Below are positions 47,820-60,369 of a stretch of 64,000 bases of DNA, in pieces. Each line of letters opens with the position of its first letter. Position 1 is the first letter of the stretch. Where the stretch lies: positions 5,015,501 through 5,079,500 of the forward strand of contig NC_134989.1 in the NCBI RefSeq assembly GCF_050947335.1, written 5' to 3'. The notes under the pieces were generated by a model. That model searched no databases. It was not told the DNA's origin and saw nothing but the letters and a program-made list of their open reading frames with translations. The DNA is from Megachile rotundata (taxonomy: Eukaryota; Arthropoda; Insecta; Hymenoptera; Megachilidae). The position numbers were made by a program, and so were the translations under genes.

Positions 47820-48780
47820 TATATGTATATGAATTTTTACAGCTGTAGTACTGTTTTACTATTCTCTGTTATATTATTCTTTCTGTTTTCCATTTTTCTA
47901 CACCACAGTTTTCTGTCTATTATACTGATATCTTTGCTAAATTTACTATTGCATATCTGTTTTATTGTACCACTATTAGGAGTACTATTATGGTACTAGT
48001 GTGCCACACTACTACTATTCAATTAGGCTAGCATTGCACTTTCTTACTTTTATTTTTCTCACTATACTATTATATTATATTACTATGTTGTTATCTTACC
48101 ATTTGACTAATTCTACTGTACAGTTATACTACTGTGCTATTATACTAATATACTACTATACTACTATATTACTATTATACTACTGTACTACTGTGCTACT
48201 ATACTACTATACTACTATACCACTATACTACTATACTACTATACCACTGTACTACTATACTACTATACTACTATACTACTATACTACTATACTACTATAC
48301 TACTATACTACTATACTACTATACTACTATACTACTATACTACTATACTACTATACTACTATACTACTATACTACTATACTACTATACTACTATACTACT
48401 ATACTACTATACTACTATACTACTATACTACTATACTACTATACTGCTATACTACTATACTACTATAATGCTATTCTACTATACTACTATACTATTACGC
48501 TATTACACTACTATACTACTATACAACTACACTACTACGCTACTACGCTACTACGCTACTATACAACTACGCTACTATACTACAACACTACTATACCACT
48601 ATACCACCAAATCTCTGTACCACTATAGTATTGTACTACAGTTCTCCTGCTCTAATGTTCTACTGCACTATTACTCAATTTTATTGTTCTACTATATTAC
48701 TATTTCACCGATTCTAATACGGTATAATTTTATTATGTTACTATATTACTGCAGTAATATATTACTGTACTGACATTTGA
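47820..48780. repeat. 8-bp satellite ACTACTAT
   Basis: The core (about 48245-48445) is a near-perfect run of some 25 ACTACTAT units. Diverged copies spread over about 900 bp around it. It encodes repeating LLYYYTTI in a 155-codon frame that is not a gene. Confidence 0.95.
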
Positions 48781-49339
48781 TTAGCATATAATTGTCAGTA
48801 TTAATTTGATAACAAGATCTCAGAATATGTTTTATTAGTATATAAGTATAATAAAACTTTACTTTATGTATTGATTGATGTATTGGTACCTGTTATGTTA
48901 ATTGGAATGGTACCTGTCTTCCGCATTGTATGTTGGTAATTATTAGTATATTAATCCTTGCACAATGAACTAAATTTTATAGTCTTTGTGTACTCTTATA
49001 TAATAGTGAATAGCAGTTAAATTATATCAATAATAACATTATAAATTATAGTGATTTCCAGAATCACAATAAGTATCTGTTCATATATCTTTGAGAACGG
49101 TGGCCAATTACTATAGACCAAGAACAATTACTATATGAGATTTCTAAATTCTTCAATTACCGACAGAAATCGTATGCGAATTTAATTAAAGTTTGAAATA
49201 TATTTTATCCACACCTTATCATTAGAAATCTATCGTCATAAAATTAACAGCAAATGACTATAATGTTACTAGTACTAATTAGACTAAGTGTATATCCTGA
49301 ATTCGATAAAAACTCCTACAAAAGAAGCTTCAAAAAAAC
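48781..49339. other. AT-rich DNA
   Basis: Nothing recognised. Confidence 0.45.
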
Positions 49340-50990
49340 GCGTTCAACTATCCAGTGACAGCCAATCATCGCGCCGGTATCGCGTTCTAAGCTTGCAAGT
49401 CCCGAAAGCAAAAGCAAAAAAAGGTTCCGTGCGAAGGGTGAATATCGATCCAACAGACTCTATAGCGATCGTGGCCGCGGCAATTAGAACAATGCAAACA
49501 AAACTTGAAGATCATTAATCGGGCCGGTGGGGTAAATTATTGGACCAATTGCGGTAATGCCAGTCGGTTACTTGAAAGCTAATTCCTAGCCATCGACGGC
49601 GGGGGGATTCGCGAACGCGGAATTCCCAAACAGCCCCCGGTAACCCCGTAGCAATTTAGACGTAACACGGTTCGAAAACATTAAGATTTTTCGGGATTGG
49701 GCTAGGTTGCGGAACGAACCGTCGTGAAATCACGGGGGACATCGAACAGAGGAGGATGGTTAAGCGGACGAAGTTCTGAGTGCGTGTAAGTGTGTCTGCG
49801 CTGGTTGAGAAGGTTGTAGCGGGGGTGGTGTTGAGGGGGCCGAAGGACGGTGGCAGGAGGACGAGAAGCAGTGGGTGGAGGAAGAGCGGTAGGTAGCAGT
49901 GGGTGGCAAAGCCGAGGGTGGCAAAGGAGCCAGAGGATGAGAAGTAGGAAGAGGTGGAGAAGTAGTAAGCGGAGTAGGAGTAGAAGGAGGAGGGCGGTTG
50001 GTTGAGACGCGGAGGTGCAGGCGAAGGAGAGAGAGTCCGTTGGGTTGGGTTGGGTTGGGTTGGGTTGGTTTGCACCAGCACCACCAGCACCGACATGGCT
50101 CCAAGCGAAGGAGAGGATGGGGTAGGATGGCCGGGCCTCTGCTCGCTCGATAGAGGCGCGTCCCGTCGTCCCATGATTGGAAACCAAATCGCCGCACATC
50201 TATCCCCCACCTCCAGCCTCCTACCCATCCTCCGCCTCGGCGATTCTCTTCCACCCCCGAGGATCCCCTGGCCACCGACTATCCACCCTTACTCTCAGTC
50301 CTCGCAACCCTATCCAGAGCTTACTCCCTGAAACTCTGTCTCTCTTTCTCTTTCTATCTCTGCCCTTTTCTCCCTCTGTCCCTTTAACGCGTCCTTCCGC
50401 CCCCTCCCGTCTCCTCTCTCTTTTCTGTATCTCCTACACGTGATCCTCGTCCCTTTCTATCGCCTCTCTCTTTATCCCGTCTCGCTCTTTCCCACGGTAC
50501 AAACTAACTTCACCTTCGTCTCCGGCTACCTTCGCATCCACGTCCACCTCCACCAACCTCCTAGCTCACCCTCCAGGGACGCTAATGTCGAGCTAAGTCC
50601 TTAAAACCCCTCAGCCGGAGGCCGGCGAGCCCGCAGACCGGAATGGCCTCCATAAGTAACCGGGTTTACACACCCCAAGACCCTATTTCTCACCGTGGAA
50701 AAACTGCAGTCAGCTCCGTTGCGAACGCCACCACCACCCCCCTTGGTAGTGCTACTCGAACCAACCCCCTGGCCTGGATCGCCGATGGAGGATTGCAGAT
50801 TCCGCCAACGGACCACGGTATCGACGACTCCCGAGACCGAGAGACGCTCTCAAAGAAGATTAGGAAGATGAGCGCGCTGAAAAACGTTGTAAATCTTCGA
50901 CGGCAACTGGCCCGGCTTCCAGGAACCGGCTTTCGCTGCGACGAAACCGCAGCTACGATGTAGATCGCGATTGATCGAAACTTGTGCACC
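49340..50990. promoter_or_regulatory. GC-rich island, candidate promoter or untranslated exon
   Basis: CpG-rich. The left half (49690-50150) is G-rich and the right half (50160-50590) C-rich on the + strand. Frames of 165-190 codons on the - strand are proline/serine low complexity (PNPTQPNPTQ comes from the TTGGG repeat). A 106-codon + strand frame at 50643 has more normal composition but no recognised domain. Confidence 0.35.
50039..50068 (+). repeat. (TTGGG)n tract, G-quadruplex motif
   Basis: Five GGG runs separated by TT, ending TTGG. With 2-base loops this fits a G-quadruplex-forming sequence on the + strand. Confidence 0.9.
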
Positions 50991-51112
50991 CTTTCCAAGT
51001 CATTCTTCCTTATTTCATCATGTACCTTCGTCCTTTTTAGTCTGATCAGTATATTAGGAGCAGCACATGAATCAAAAGAAATAAAATTCATGAAACTTTT
51101 GAAATTTTGATG
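50991..51112. other. AT-rich DNA
   Basis: Short spacer; nothing seen. Confidence 0.4.
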
Positions 51113-51960
51113 CATTAGTCAAATTGTAGTGGTTGCAGTAGATAATTTATTTGTTCTTCAATTTTTTATGTATGTAGGTTGAATTCAAAAGTGAGGTTCA
51201 TGGAAGTATTTTAATATCAAATTTTTCTTAAATATAAGTTTTAGTGATAGCAGTAAATAATTTATCATCCTTTATTCTTTTTTTTATTTTTTTCATTGAA
51301 ATCTGAAAATATTTTGACGCATCACTTTTATTATCTTTAAATAGCTTATCCTCTTCTTTTTCATATTTTTTTCAATTAACCCAATTCATTAAAAGCGCAA
51401 GTTGATTTTAAAGAGGTGAGTTGGAATTTATAAATATATTTTCGCACAATTTAAATATTAAATATAACTTTAAATAACTGCAGTGAATGACTTTAAACGT
51501 TTTATTTCATGCTTTTGAAATTTATCCAATTTAAGTTTAATTCAAAAGAGCGTAATTAAATTAACGTAAACATTTTGACTAGTTTTTATTTGTGGCCTGA
51601 CATTTATGTTAATTCAATATTTTTTAAATATAAATTTCACTAAACGTAGTAATTTTTCATTGCTTTTTTTCTTTCTTTTTTATTATATTAGAAGCATAAA
51701 TAGTTATCAGAAGAATGTGATGAAAATTATAAAAATATCTTAATAAATAAATTAAATTTTCCTTCTATGTAAATTTGCATAATCGCAATAAATAATTAAT
51801 CGCATCTCTTTTTGTCTTTCTTTTAATTTATGCAATTTGTTAGGAACAATACTTGATTTCTGAAGGGGTCTAATGAAATTAATGAAAATGTTATAATGCA
51901 TCAGTGAAATGTTCTTCAAATATAAATTTCAGTAGTAGCAGTAAAAGTTACAAATGGACT
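51113..51960. repeat. Diverged tandem repeat, unit roughly 115-225 bp
   Basis: The phrase AAATATAAATTTCAGTAGTA with GCAGTAAATAATTTATC recurs near 51125, 51235, 51460, 51635, 51770 and 51915. Each is followed by a T/C-rich stretch and, in most, AATTCATTAAAAG/GAAATTAATGAAAAT-like sequence. Confidence 0.6.
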
Positions 51961-53924
51961 GAGAGAGACATATAAAGGTTCCTCCGTTTTCATTTCACTT
52001 TCAGTTTAAAAGCTGTTTCGCGTACTATTCATGTCATAACTTAAAGAGGCCATACTGTAAAAGTAGATGATTCTATAATCTTAACCTACAAACTTCAAGC
52101 AACTTACTTCGTGATCTTCTGGCGTGTATCTTTTCAAATCCACTTCAGTTCCATCGCAGGGACCAACAAATGCTTCAGATACTAAAAAATATTCTAATCG
52201 GACTTTGCAAATTATTTATTCAATTTTAATTTATTAATCGACTCCTTTCTCGTAAACTTAAATGCGAATAAAATCAATTACATTAAAAAATTCCTGTTTT
52301 TCTTTCACAAAGTTACGTTCGCCATTAACAATCCTTCATTGTATAATTTTTTTAATATTGTAAAATAACGGTGTTCTCAATTTTCACAAGTAACACCTGA
52401 TAGGAAATGATAAACTTTTTCTATACAAAAATTTATTTAGGGATGTAATATTGTAAAAGTGACAATACTCGAATTTTGGGAAGACGCAATTACGAAAAAT
52501 ATTTAATTTTATCAATTTCGAAATTTACTGTTCATTTGATGAAATATTCATTATTTTATATAGCACATTTCGAAAATGAAATGAGAAGCAAAGACGTATT
52601 TATATTAAAATAATGTAATGATCGCAATATAAATAATAATGGAAAAGGAAGGTATTCATGCTGAAAACGCGAAGTCTAGGGTGAAAATATAAATGTATAA
52701 TAATTTGGAAGTTTCAGTTTAATTATAAAGAGGTGATTAATATACAACAGAAGTTTCGAGTAGAATTTCAAACAATATCGAGGGTGCAAGTACTACTGTC
52801 CTACCACGCGATGAAACTTTCCTTTAGTGACGCTGCTGCTTTCACTTTTGCTCGTAATGTTTATGCAGAACACCGAAGAAACTTTCTTGAGGTGCAAGTG
52901 TACCGGTAACTGCAATGGCCGATGGGGCGGGGGGATGAAAGAGGGTGGAAACGGAGCGGCACCGTGGGTATACATAGTAACGGAGGAAAGTTTGAATCGA
53001 ATATCCGTAAAAGAGGCATTAAATCGATAAGTTTGACGCGCGTGTCGTCACTTTCGATACTAGCAGACTCATCTGATCCGATCACGGAGATGAATTGCTG
53101 TTTATAGAATGTGATTTATAACCGGAAATTTATTATTAAAATTTGCTACGGGAGGAAGGATCATCACACTGAAACTGTATTTCGTTTGTTTGTTGATCTA
53201 TTTGAACGGCGAAGAATTTAGAACTGGGTATTATCTCTAGTAATTTAATGACATAAGTTTTGCGTTCTTGCTAGTTTAAGCAGTTATAAGTTTCACGTTT
53301 AAATTGGCGGTCCCACTAAACTTGTTATCTTCTAAGTTTTCGACTAGTTCATTTGAAGTGTTAAATGTATAAGGATCGTGATATGTTCTTCAACGCATTC
53401 CACTTTCTTGTGAATTATAAAAATTATAGGAAAAATCAAAATAGCGTACTATGATTGTTATTGTTACATATTTTAATTTAAAGTTCTACTTCAGAGTCAG
53501 GTTTTTTTGACTTTAAAATAATTTTTTTTCAATTATACTCAATTAATTATATTACTAACATTTATGTTACTGCTTTAATTAAAGATATATTCTATTAAAA
53601 ATTTGTAAGCCTCAAACTTTTTCCAGTAAGAACTAAAAAATTTTTAAAATACTTTCACCGTTGACATTTATTTTTCATTCGTTTTATAATAACTGTGCTA
53701 TCTTCAAACATAAGTAAGTAATAAATTCGTAAAAATTAACCGAAAGACATACCAAGCTTAATTAACGATAAAATGTTACAAAATGTAAAAATCGTATTTC
53801 AAAATTTATGTACCACATCAAAGCGCAAGAGGATATCATAAAATACAAAATATTTCATTCATTCTTAAATATCTACCAAATAGCATATAGAAAGTCAAAA
53901 AATATAGCAATTAAAAGACATTAA
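51961..53924. other. AT-rich DNA with one GC-richer patch
   Basis: The GC-richer patch at 52790-53100 has short frames on both strands, none recognised. The rest is AT-rich single-copy DNA. Confidence 0.4.
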
Positions 53925-54075
53925 CCCCTTAACTTACGATTTACGCTCGAGAATTTTGGGCCGGAAACGTAATGTTTATGTTTGACTCGTTCATTTTATA
54001 CGGGCTATGCCCGTAATATTTACGTTTGGCCCGATCATCGTACACGGGCTATGCTCGTAGTTGTAGGTTAAGGGG
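53925..54075. mobile_element. Short TTAA-type MITE of 151 bp with hairpins
   Basis: Ends are CCCCTTAACTTACGA on the left and the reverse complement of CCCCTTAACCTACAACTACG on the right, preceded by TTAA (53921-53924). The right flank is TTCA, a one-base change from TTAA. Inside are two tandem units of about 50 bp, each ending in a CGGGCTATGCYCG hairpin; the first is TACGGGC-TAT-GCCCGTA (53999-54015). Confidence 0.7.
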
Positions 54076-54949
54076 TTCATATTGAATCGTTCATTCATAA
54101 TGAGAATTAAAGTCTTTCAACATATTTCATGTGACTTTACAATAATTGTATAATCATGAAACGTCCCCTCCAACTCAATCAATTCGCCCAAATTACCCAA
54201 AAGAGACATCCGAAACGGCTTAATTAACCGTAGATGTTTAAAAAGCGCAAAAATTGCGTTTGAAAGTTAACGTACCATACCAGAGTAGGAGAAACGGTTT
54301 AATGCAGCCATTTCTGAGCAGCCATTAAAATGCTCAGAGACGCGTGCGAGGGCAGTCGACATTACCCAACGTCCCGTACCTTTGAATTCGGAGTACAGAG
54401 ACGGTGGGTAGCTTTGTACCCGTAAGGGAGATCCCTCGAATTCGTGCGGCAGCGTGAAATGCGGTTCTCCTTAAGGATACCTACAAGCGATACCAATATG
54501 TCCGTCGTCGTTAGTGACGTTACTGGATGAGCAAGCACAGAGGGGCAGAGAGGGGGGTTGCACCCAGGGGCGTTGAATGCCCAGAGGCCCGTAGGATATG
54601 AGACTCCGTTGGCCGCAGGATCCTCCGCAAGGAGCTACGAACCAACTCGATGGAACGCTTCTCTACCTTGGCCAAAGTGTATTGACGGCTAGAGCGACGT
54701 TCCAGCTTGCGCTAAGCGGTTGTCCTCTCCATCTATCCTTCCCTCTATCTCTCTCTCTCTCTATTTCAACGTCCTCTACCCGCTCGCTATCTTTCTCTAT
54801 ACCCCTCTCGATCGCACGAGTGTGCACTCGAATCTTGGAACGTCGGATGCGTGGTCCATGCATGTGTCCGAGTACACTCGGGTGCAACGTAAGCTTCCTT
54901 TACATGACCATACACGTGTAAGCTTCGACATTTTTTAATCGCTGAAATC
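54076..54949. other. GC-rich island
   Basis: GC-rich at 54290-54920, with a (CT)n tract near 54745. Frames up to 107 codons are not recognised. Confidence 0.4.
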
Positions 54950-56475
54950 TCTTGTTTACGATGTTGCAAATTTTCACGTTCCCTATTTCGTAAATATTTT
55001 AGAAACCTTGTAGATTGTCTATTAAGCTTTACTTTCAAATTTTCTAGTTTATAAATTCATTAATCGATGAAGTATCTTATTTATGTACGTATAAATTTTT
55101 GAGTTTCTGGATTTGAAAGATTTTAAGAATCCTACAAATTTTCATATCTCTAAGATCCTTGCACGTTCTGAATTCGTTCACAGTTTGTTCTCTAAACCAA
55201 CGAGTTTATAAAGTATCTGTTAGGTTACGTAGACCTTCTAGCTTCAAAATTTTTGACCAAAATTTTTTTATTGTCGAATTATCTTATTCACGATTTTTTA
55301 AATTTTCGAGTTTCTGAACTCATGAATTTTTTTCTTAAAAAACTTCTGAACCTCAAAATTTATCATTTGTAAAATCTATGAGATGTGTTGTAGAAACATT
55401 GTTTTCCAAATCTACAAATTTATAGTCTACATATAATGGTTACATATTTCCAAACCTTCTAGTTTTTAAATTTTTGTATCTCTAAATTCACAAATTCAAA
55501 AATTTCTAAATTCTTACATATTCGAATCTCTAGATTCTCACAAGTCCCTAAATTCCTAGTTTCTTAAATATCGAAATCTCTATATTCATTTATTTCCAAA
55601 TCTTATATCTTTAAATTTTTAGATCTTTACATCCCTAGGTCCTTACGTTAGTATGTAAATTTCTTAAATTTCAAGATTCTTGAATTCTTATATCGACCTA
55701 ATCCTAAAGTTTCCAAATTTCTCTATCCTCAAATTGTAAAATTTATAAGTTCCTAGATTTCTAAATATTCACATTCCCAAATTTCCATATCCCCACATTT
55801 CTGTAACACAAAATTCCAAAACTGTCAAGTACCAGTCTCTAAATATCTATTCTTCTGTACTCTAGATTCATAAAATTCGTCTATTTCCAAATCCATAAAT
55901 TCCTAAATTCAAATGTTATTATTCCCTCATTCCTATATCCCCAGGACAATGCATTCCTAAATTGGTATGTCTCTAGAATCTTAGATTTCTAAATGTCTAC
56001 ATCCCCAAACTCTAAATTCCAAAATTCCTATATCCGCAAGTTTCTAAATTCCCAACTATCTATTCTAAGGTTTTTGAATACCTATCTCCCCAAATCGCTA
56101 AACCCCGAGAATTCTTGATTCTGAAATTCCTAAATTCCTAAATTCGCTTATTCCTAATAACTTTCCATAAGTTTATTCCTAATATTTATTCCTAAATTCC
56201 CGAATTCCGAAATTCCTAGATTTCCAAATATCAAAATTCCTAAATTTCGTCATGCGCAAATCGGTTCCAAGCTCTCAAGATTACCAAATACCCATTCCCT
56301 AATTATTTACATAAATATCGAATACTATTTCCTACATTTGCAATTATTCCTCCAAATTCCTACACTGTCATATCCCTAAACTCCAATATTCATACACCAT
56401 CATTTGAAGGTATATCACCAAATGTTCCCAAGTCCCAGTACCTAGAACTCATCCTCAAAATTCCTAACTTATCTC
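54950..56475. repeat. Longest C-strand minisatellite block
   Basis: The left third is diverged. From about 55430 to 56280 there are very many copies of CCTAAATTCCCAAATTTCTA-like units with CATATCCCCAAA variants. Confidence 0.8.
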
Positions 56476-57060
56476 CAAGCTGTCAGTTCCTCAAACTTTG
56501 TGACTCTATCAAAAAATCAAGAGCAGGTTCAAAGTCAATTTTCCCTATGGATATATTTTTCCTAGGGGAAGCAGATTTGCTGCTGACTGTACGTAGATGC
56601 GCTATTCCAGAAACACACGCACACACGGACATGGGTGAAGTTGGACACGAACGAGGATCGCGTACACCCACACCCACACACATACACACATACAAGCACA
56701 CAAGGGAGACACGTACACGAACGCGTGCATCCGTCTCGTAGGTCTCATAGGTCGAACCTCCTAGGTTCGTGCTGGAATTACGTCACGCTGTGCCGTGGAG
56801 GATAGGGCACGGCGAAGTGGAGATAGAACGGGTCAAGACGCTCCTATCGCCTCGGATGGCTTCGAAAGGGTTAAAGCGCTGTCGTGACCTCCTTCCCCGT
56901 GCCTCGTTCGACGAACTTGCGCGAGTTTCTGCCTCGCAAGAGAAACTTCGCCCGGATGGCCCCGGATTTTGTTTGAACTGACGGCTTTTGGATGCGATGA
57001 TGCTCTGCACTTACCAGACGGCTTCTACCGGGTGCACGAGATGATTTACTCGGGAAGAAA
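56476..57060. other. GC-richer block with a CA-rich tract
   Basis: 56610-56720 is rich in ACACAC (e.g. CACACCCACACACATACACA). Frames of about 70 codons on both strands at 56769-57010 overlap and are not recognised. Confidence 0.4.
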
Positions 57061-58099
57061 GAACTGATCGTTCTTCTTTTTATCGACGTTCGTAGCAGGT
57101 AAAGAAATGTTTAACGTTCTATTTGTGTGTATCTGTAGTTTGATTGAGGAGACAGCGTTAACTTATTCTGTCATGAATTATTTATTTTGCTGAGCAGTTC
57201 TTCGAATTAAAGTATAATTTTTCACTTTTGTAAAATGGCTTCAAGATATTAGACAGAAATAGAATTTATGGTTGTGACAATGTAAGGACGTTTGCAAACA
57301 AGGAAATTTACAAAATTTAGGTACATCAAGTATATTATTTAGTGTGGCCATATGTGAAGCCGCCACGTTCGAAGAAGTTAAGTTTGTGAATATGTTCTTT
57401 CAGAACTTCTTTTAAAACGGTTCGAGAGAACTCTTTGGAACTTAGAATATATTTTGTTATATGGTTTGACTAGTAAACGAAATTTTTCATGTTATGAAAT
57501 TGGAGTTTATTGATAATTGATGTAGTTGTTCTATGTATCGGAGTTATCTTGTACAGTATAGCTCCGTCTATGTGAATTAAAAATTATCTCAAGAATAGTT
57601 TCAAAATATTTTCGAAATACAGTCCAAAGGTAAATTATTTTTATCTAGAATGTGAATACCATAGTTACAAAATAAAATTATACTAGTTATTTAAAAATAA
57701 CAATGTCGTTATCTGAATTTGAGGTATTTTAACACTTTCTATAGTAGTAAATAATAAATATACATAAATATTCTTCCTAAGAAACTTTTAAAGTCAAAAA
57801 GCTACTAACTAGAAAATTATAAAGGAACCGGAAGATTTTTATTACTAAATTGTTAAGAGTTTAATAATTTTTTATCAGTTTGTGACTGTCATCGTCACAA
57901 AACATATCTCACAAATAATATAATTTAAAATCCGACTTGAAAATCAATTTCCATAGTTACAAAATTAATGGCAAGTTTTTATTATAAACACAAAGATAAA
58001 ATTTATTAATAAATTTTTTCAAAATGAATAAATAAATGATTAACACTATCTTTGCCAATTTTGATAACTGAAGTGTTAATACAATGTTAACTCATTCAG
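57061..58099. other. AT-rich single-copy DNA
   Basis: Nothing recognised. Confidence 0.5.
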
Positions 58100-58910
58100 A
58101 ATGATAACTCAATATGTTAGAATAGTATTATAACAGCATAGTCATATAGTAGAATTAATGGAATATTAACATATTGTACAATGTACACAATTTCATAACA
58201 AATTTAAGGAAAATATACTTATAATAGTATAGTTTCATAGCTGAGTAATATTGTAATAGTTTTTAGGGAAGTGGAATAGCAAAATTCAGAAAGTATAAAA
58301 TACTGAAGTATACATGTATAATATATTTGAATGTACAGTGGAATAGTAGTATAACAGTACAATCATAAAGTATAATTAGTAGAATACTATAATAATTTCC
58401 AAGTACAATGTTATAATAAAATTACGAAAAGAATTATTACATATTAGAACATTATAATAGTCTTGTAAGGAAGTGCAATAACAAAATTCAAAAGAAGTGA
58501 AATATTTGGAAAATAAATTTGTAACAGTTGTATGGGTGGAACAGTAGTATAACAGTATAGTTATATAATATAATTAGTAGAATTGCAATATGATGGTAGA
58601 GTTATAGACTACAATATACAATGATGTTATAATATAACTATACAGTAAAATTAGCACTAGAACGATACAGGTATTAGTAGAATAACAGCACAGTTATTAG
58701 TGGAATAACAATGTAACAGTAAAATAACAATATAATCATACAGTACTACTAAAATAACAATATTATGATATAGCTCGTAATAGAATACTACTCATATTTA
58801 AAAAAAATGAACATATTAATAGTGCACATGCTACAGTGAAATAGTGGAACAGTAGAAGAATAAAACAACAGAATAGTGAAGCTATGAAATAATACTATAA
58901 TAGTACAATT
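58100..58910. repeat. Diverged ATAGTAGTAT array (opposite strand to the 48-kb array)
   Basis: Phrases such as GGAATAGTAGTATAACAGTA and TATAGTTATATAATATAATT recur at 30-60-bp spacing. On the - strand they read as the ACTACTAT family. Confidence 0.7.
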
Positions 58911-59116
58911 GTAAATTTGGTGTTAACACCAAATTTACGGAACGCTGTCTAAACTTTAAATTACAGTTTTAACTTTAAATTACATTGCGTTTTTAAACTA
59001 CTTTCTACCTTCAAATTACTAAAGTGTTTAAAATGCTTTTGTCGAAATGTCAACTTTCATCGGGATAAAGAACAATTATGCTTTATCCTTCATTTATTTA
59101 TTCTTTTACCTCACAT
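58911..59116. other. AT-rich DNA
   Basis: A near palindrome AATTTGGTGTTAACACCAAATT at about 58915 is a perfect inverted repeat. Otherwise nothing recognised. Confidence 0.5.
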
Positions 59117-59120
59117 TTAA

Positions 59121-59430
59121 CCCTTTCGCTACGGTGATTTTTTCTAAGAAATGTGATTATGGTCTTATTTATTATAATAAAAAGTCAGATATTCTTATTT
59201 ATAAAAAGCAAAGCAAAAGCCTTTCTATACAGTTTTTTATCCTTCCTTTATGTACAAAGGATAATACAAATGACAAATGTTATAACACGCCGTCATAACT
59301 CTTTTTTATAAAAACTTTTTAATCGCTAGGAAAAAACTCTGTTGGTATAAAAGTGGGCGCCTATAGGTGCTCTCAGTAATACAAACACAAAATTTCTAAG
59401 CGCCTATAGGCGCCCACAGTAGCCAAGGGG
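59121..59430. mobile_element. TTAA-flanked MITE of 310 bp with hairpin and promoter-like core
   Basis: TTAA at 59117-59120 and 59431-59434 flank the ends CCCTTTCGCTACGGTG and (reverse complement) CCCCTTGGCTACTGTG. The right part carries an 18-bp inverted repeat, GTGGGCGCCTATAGGTGC (59353-59370) against 59400-59417, matching at 17 of 18. TATAAAAG lies at 59346-59353 and TCAGT at 59373-59377. An 83-codon frame at 59047-59298 covers part of the element with no known domain. Confidence 0.8.
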
Positions 59431-59460
59431 TTAAGTAACTTATCATAAAACATCAACAAA

Positions 59461-59696
59461 CCCCTTAATCTACAAATTTTTCGGTAGTTTCGTCCAACAT
59501 AGTTACCCAATTATTACTGTAGTGTTCAAGTAAGTAAAGAACATTGAAATGTTAAGTATATTTTACATTTAATGATCTTCAATTATACAAATTATAATAG
59601 CAAACTCAAAATTCAATCTTCATGCAAATATGATTTAGGCTTGTCACATTTGAACTGTAACGTCATGAAACTGACTCGATGTACTAAGCCAAGGGA
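59461..59696 (+). mobile_element. TTAA-type MITE, 236-bp copy
   Basis: It starts CCCCTTAATCTACAAATTTT and ends AGCCAAGGGA followed by TTAA (59697-59700). The left flank reads CAAA, so the left TTAA appears mutated. Internal order matches the copies at 11528 and 60946, including GTCACATTTGAACTGTAACG. Confidence 0.75.
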
Positions 59697-59700
59697 TTAA

Positions 59701-60369
59701 TATATTATAGTCACATAACAGAATTAATGGCCTCGAAGCTCAACACGCATGACTCCAATTTGATCCCTAACCCCAAACAACGAATAATCACGATAACTCA
59801 AATGTTCCATCAAAATGAGAAAGAACATTCTCCCAGCAAACATCACGCAAATTCCGAAGCCGATCCGTTCGAAGCGGATCGATCGCGGTGAACAGCTTCG
59901 CAAAAAGCAAACGTAACGAATTGATTACTGTTTCGGCACAACGGAGCCATTGTCGAGCGAAAAATGAAACAAACATTTAATTCTTCTATACACTGTAACC
60001 TCTCAAAATTATCCCAACCGTCACACGGGGTACTATTCGATTCAACAAAACCTCTGCTACAATCCTGTCAGGTTTAAATAGTCACAAGGATGTCCGACAC
60101 GTTTTTCTAAAAAAACGGAGTATAAAAAATACCGCCAAAATCAAGACCAAGAGAAATCAAGAAGTTAAGAAAAAGTTGCTTGAGCGAGTTGTCAGATGTG
60201 CAAATATGCGAAGACTTGTTCAAGCATGTGCCATAAAAACCCTTAAAACTGCAGTCTTATAGAAAGTGGCTCTGGTGGTAGATAGCAGCGTCGGCAGTTG
60301 TTAACGACAATTAAACTATACGGGGAACTTTAATCGTTTGAACTTCTGATGTTTATAAATGGACTCAAT
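59701..60369. other. Single-copy DNA
   Basis: A GC-richer patch lies at 59800-59960. No gene recognised. Confidence 0.4.

Noticed and set aside
48001..48773. Frames of 155 and 101 codons rich in Y, T, L
   Set aside because: Direct translation of the 8-bp ACTACTAT satellite.
50039..50068. Telomere repeat or chromosome end
   Set aside because: Too short, inside a GC-rich island, and flanked by ordinary DNA on both sides.
49656..50275. Three overlapping - strand frames of 165-190 codons
   Set aside because: Serine/proline low complexity and PNPTQ repeats read from the TTGGG tract; three phases are open together.
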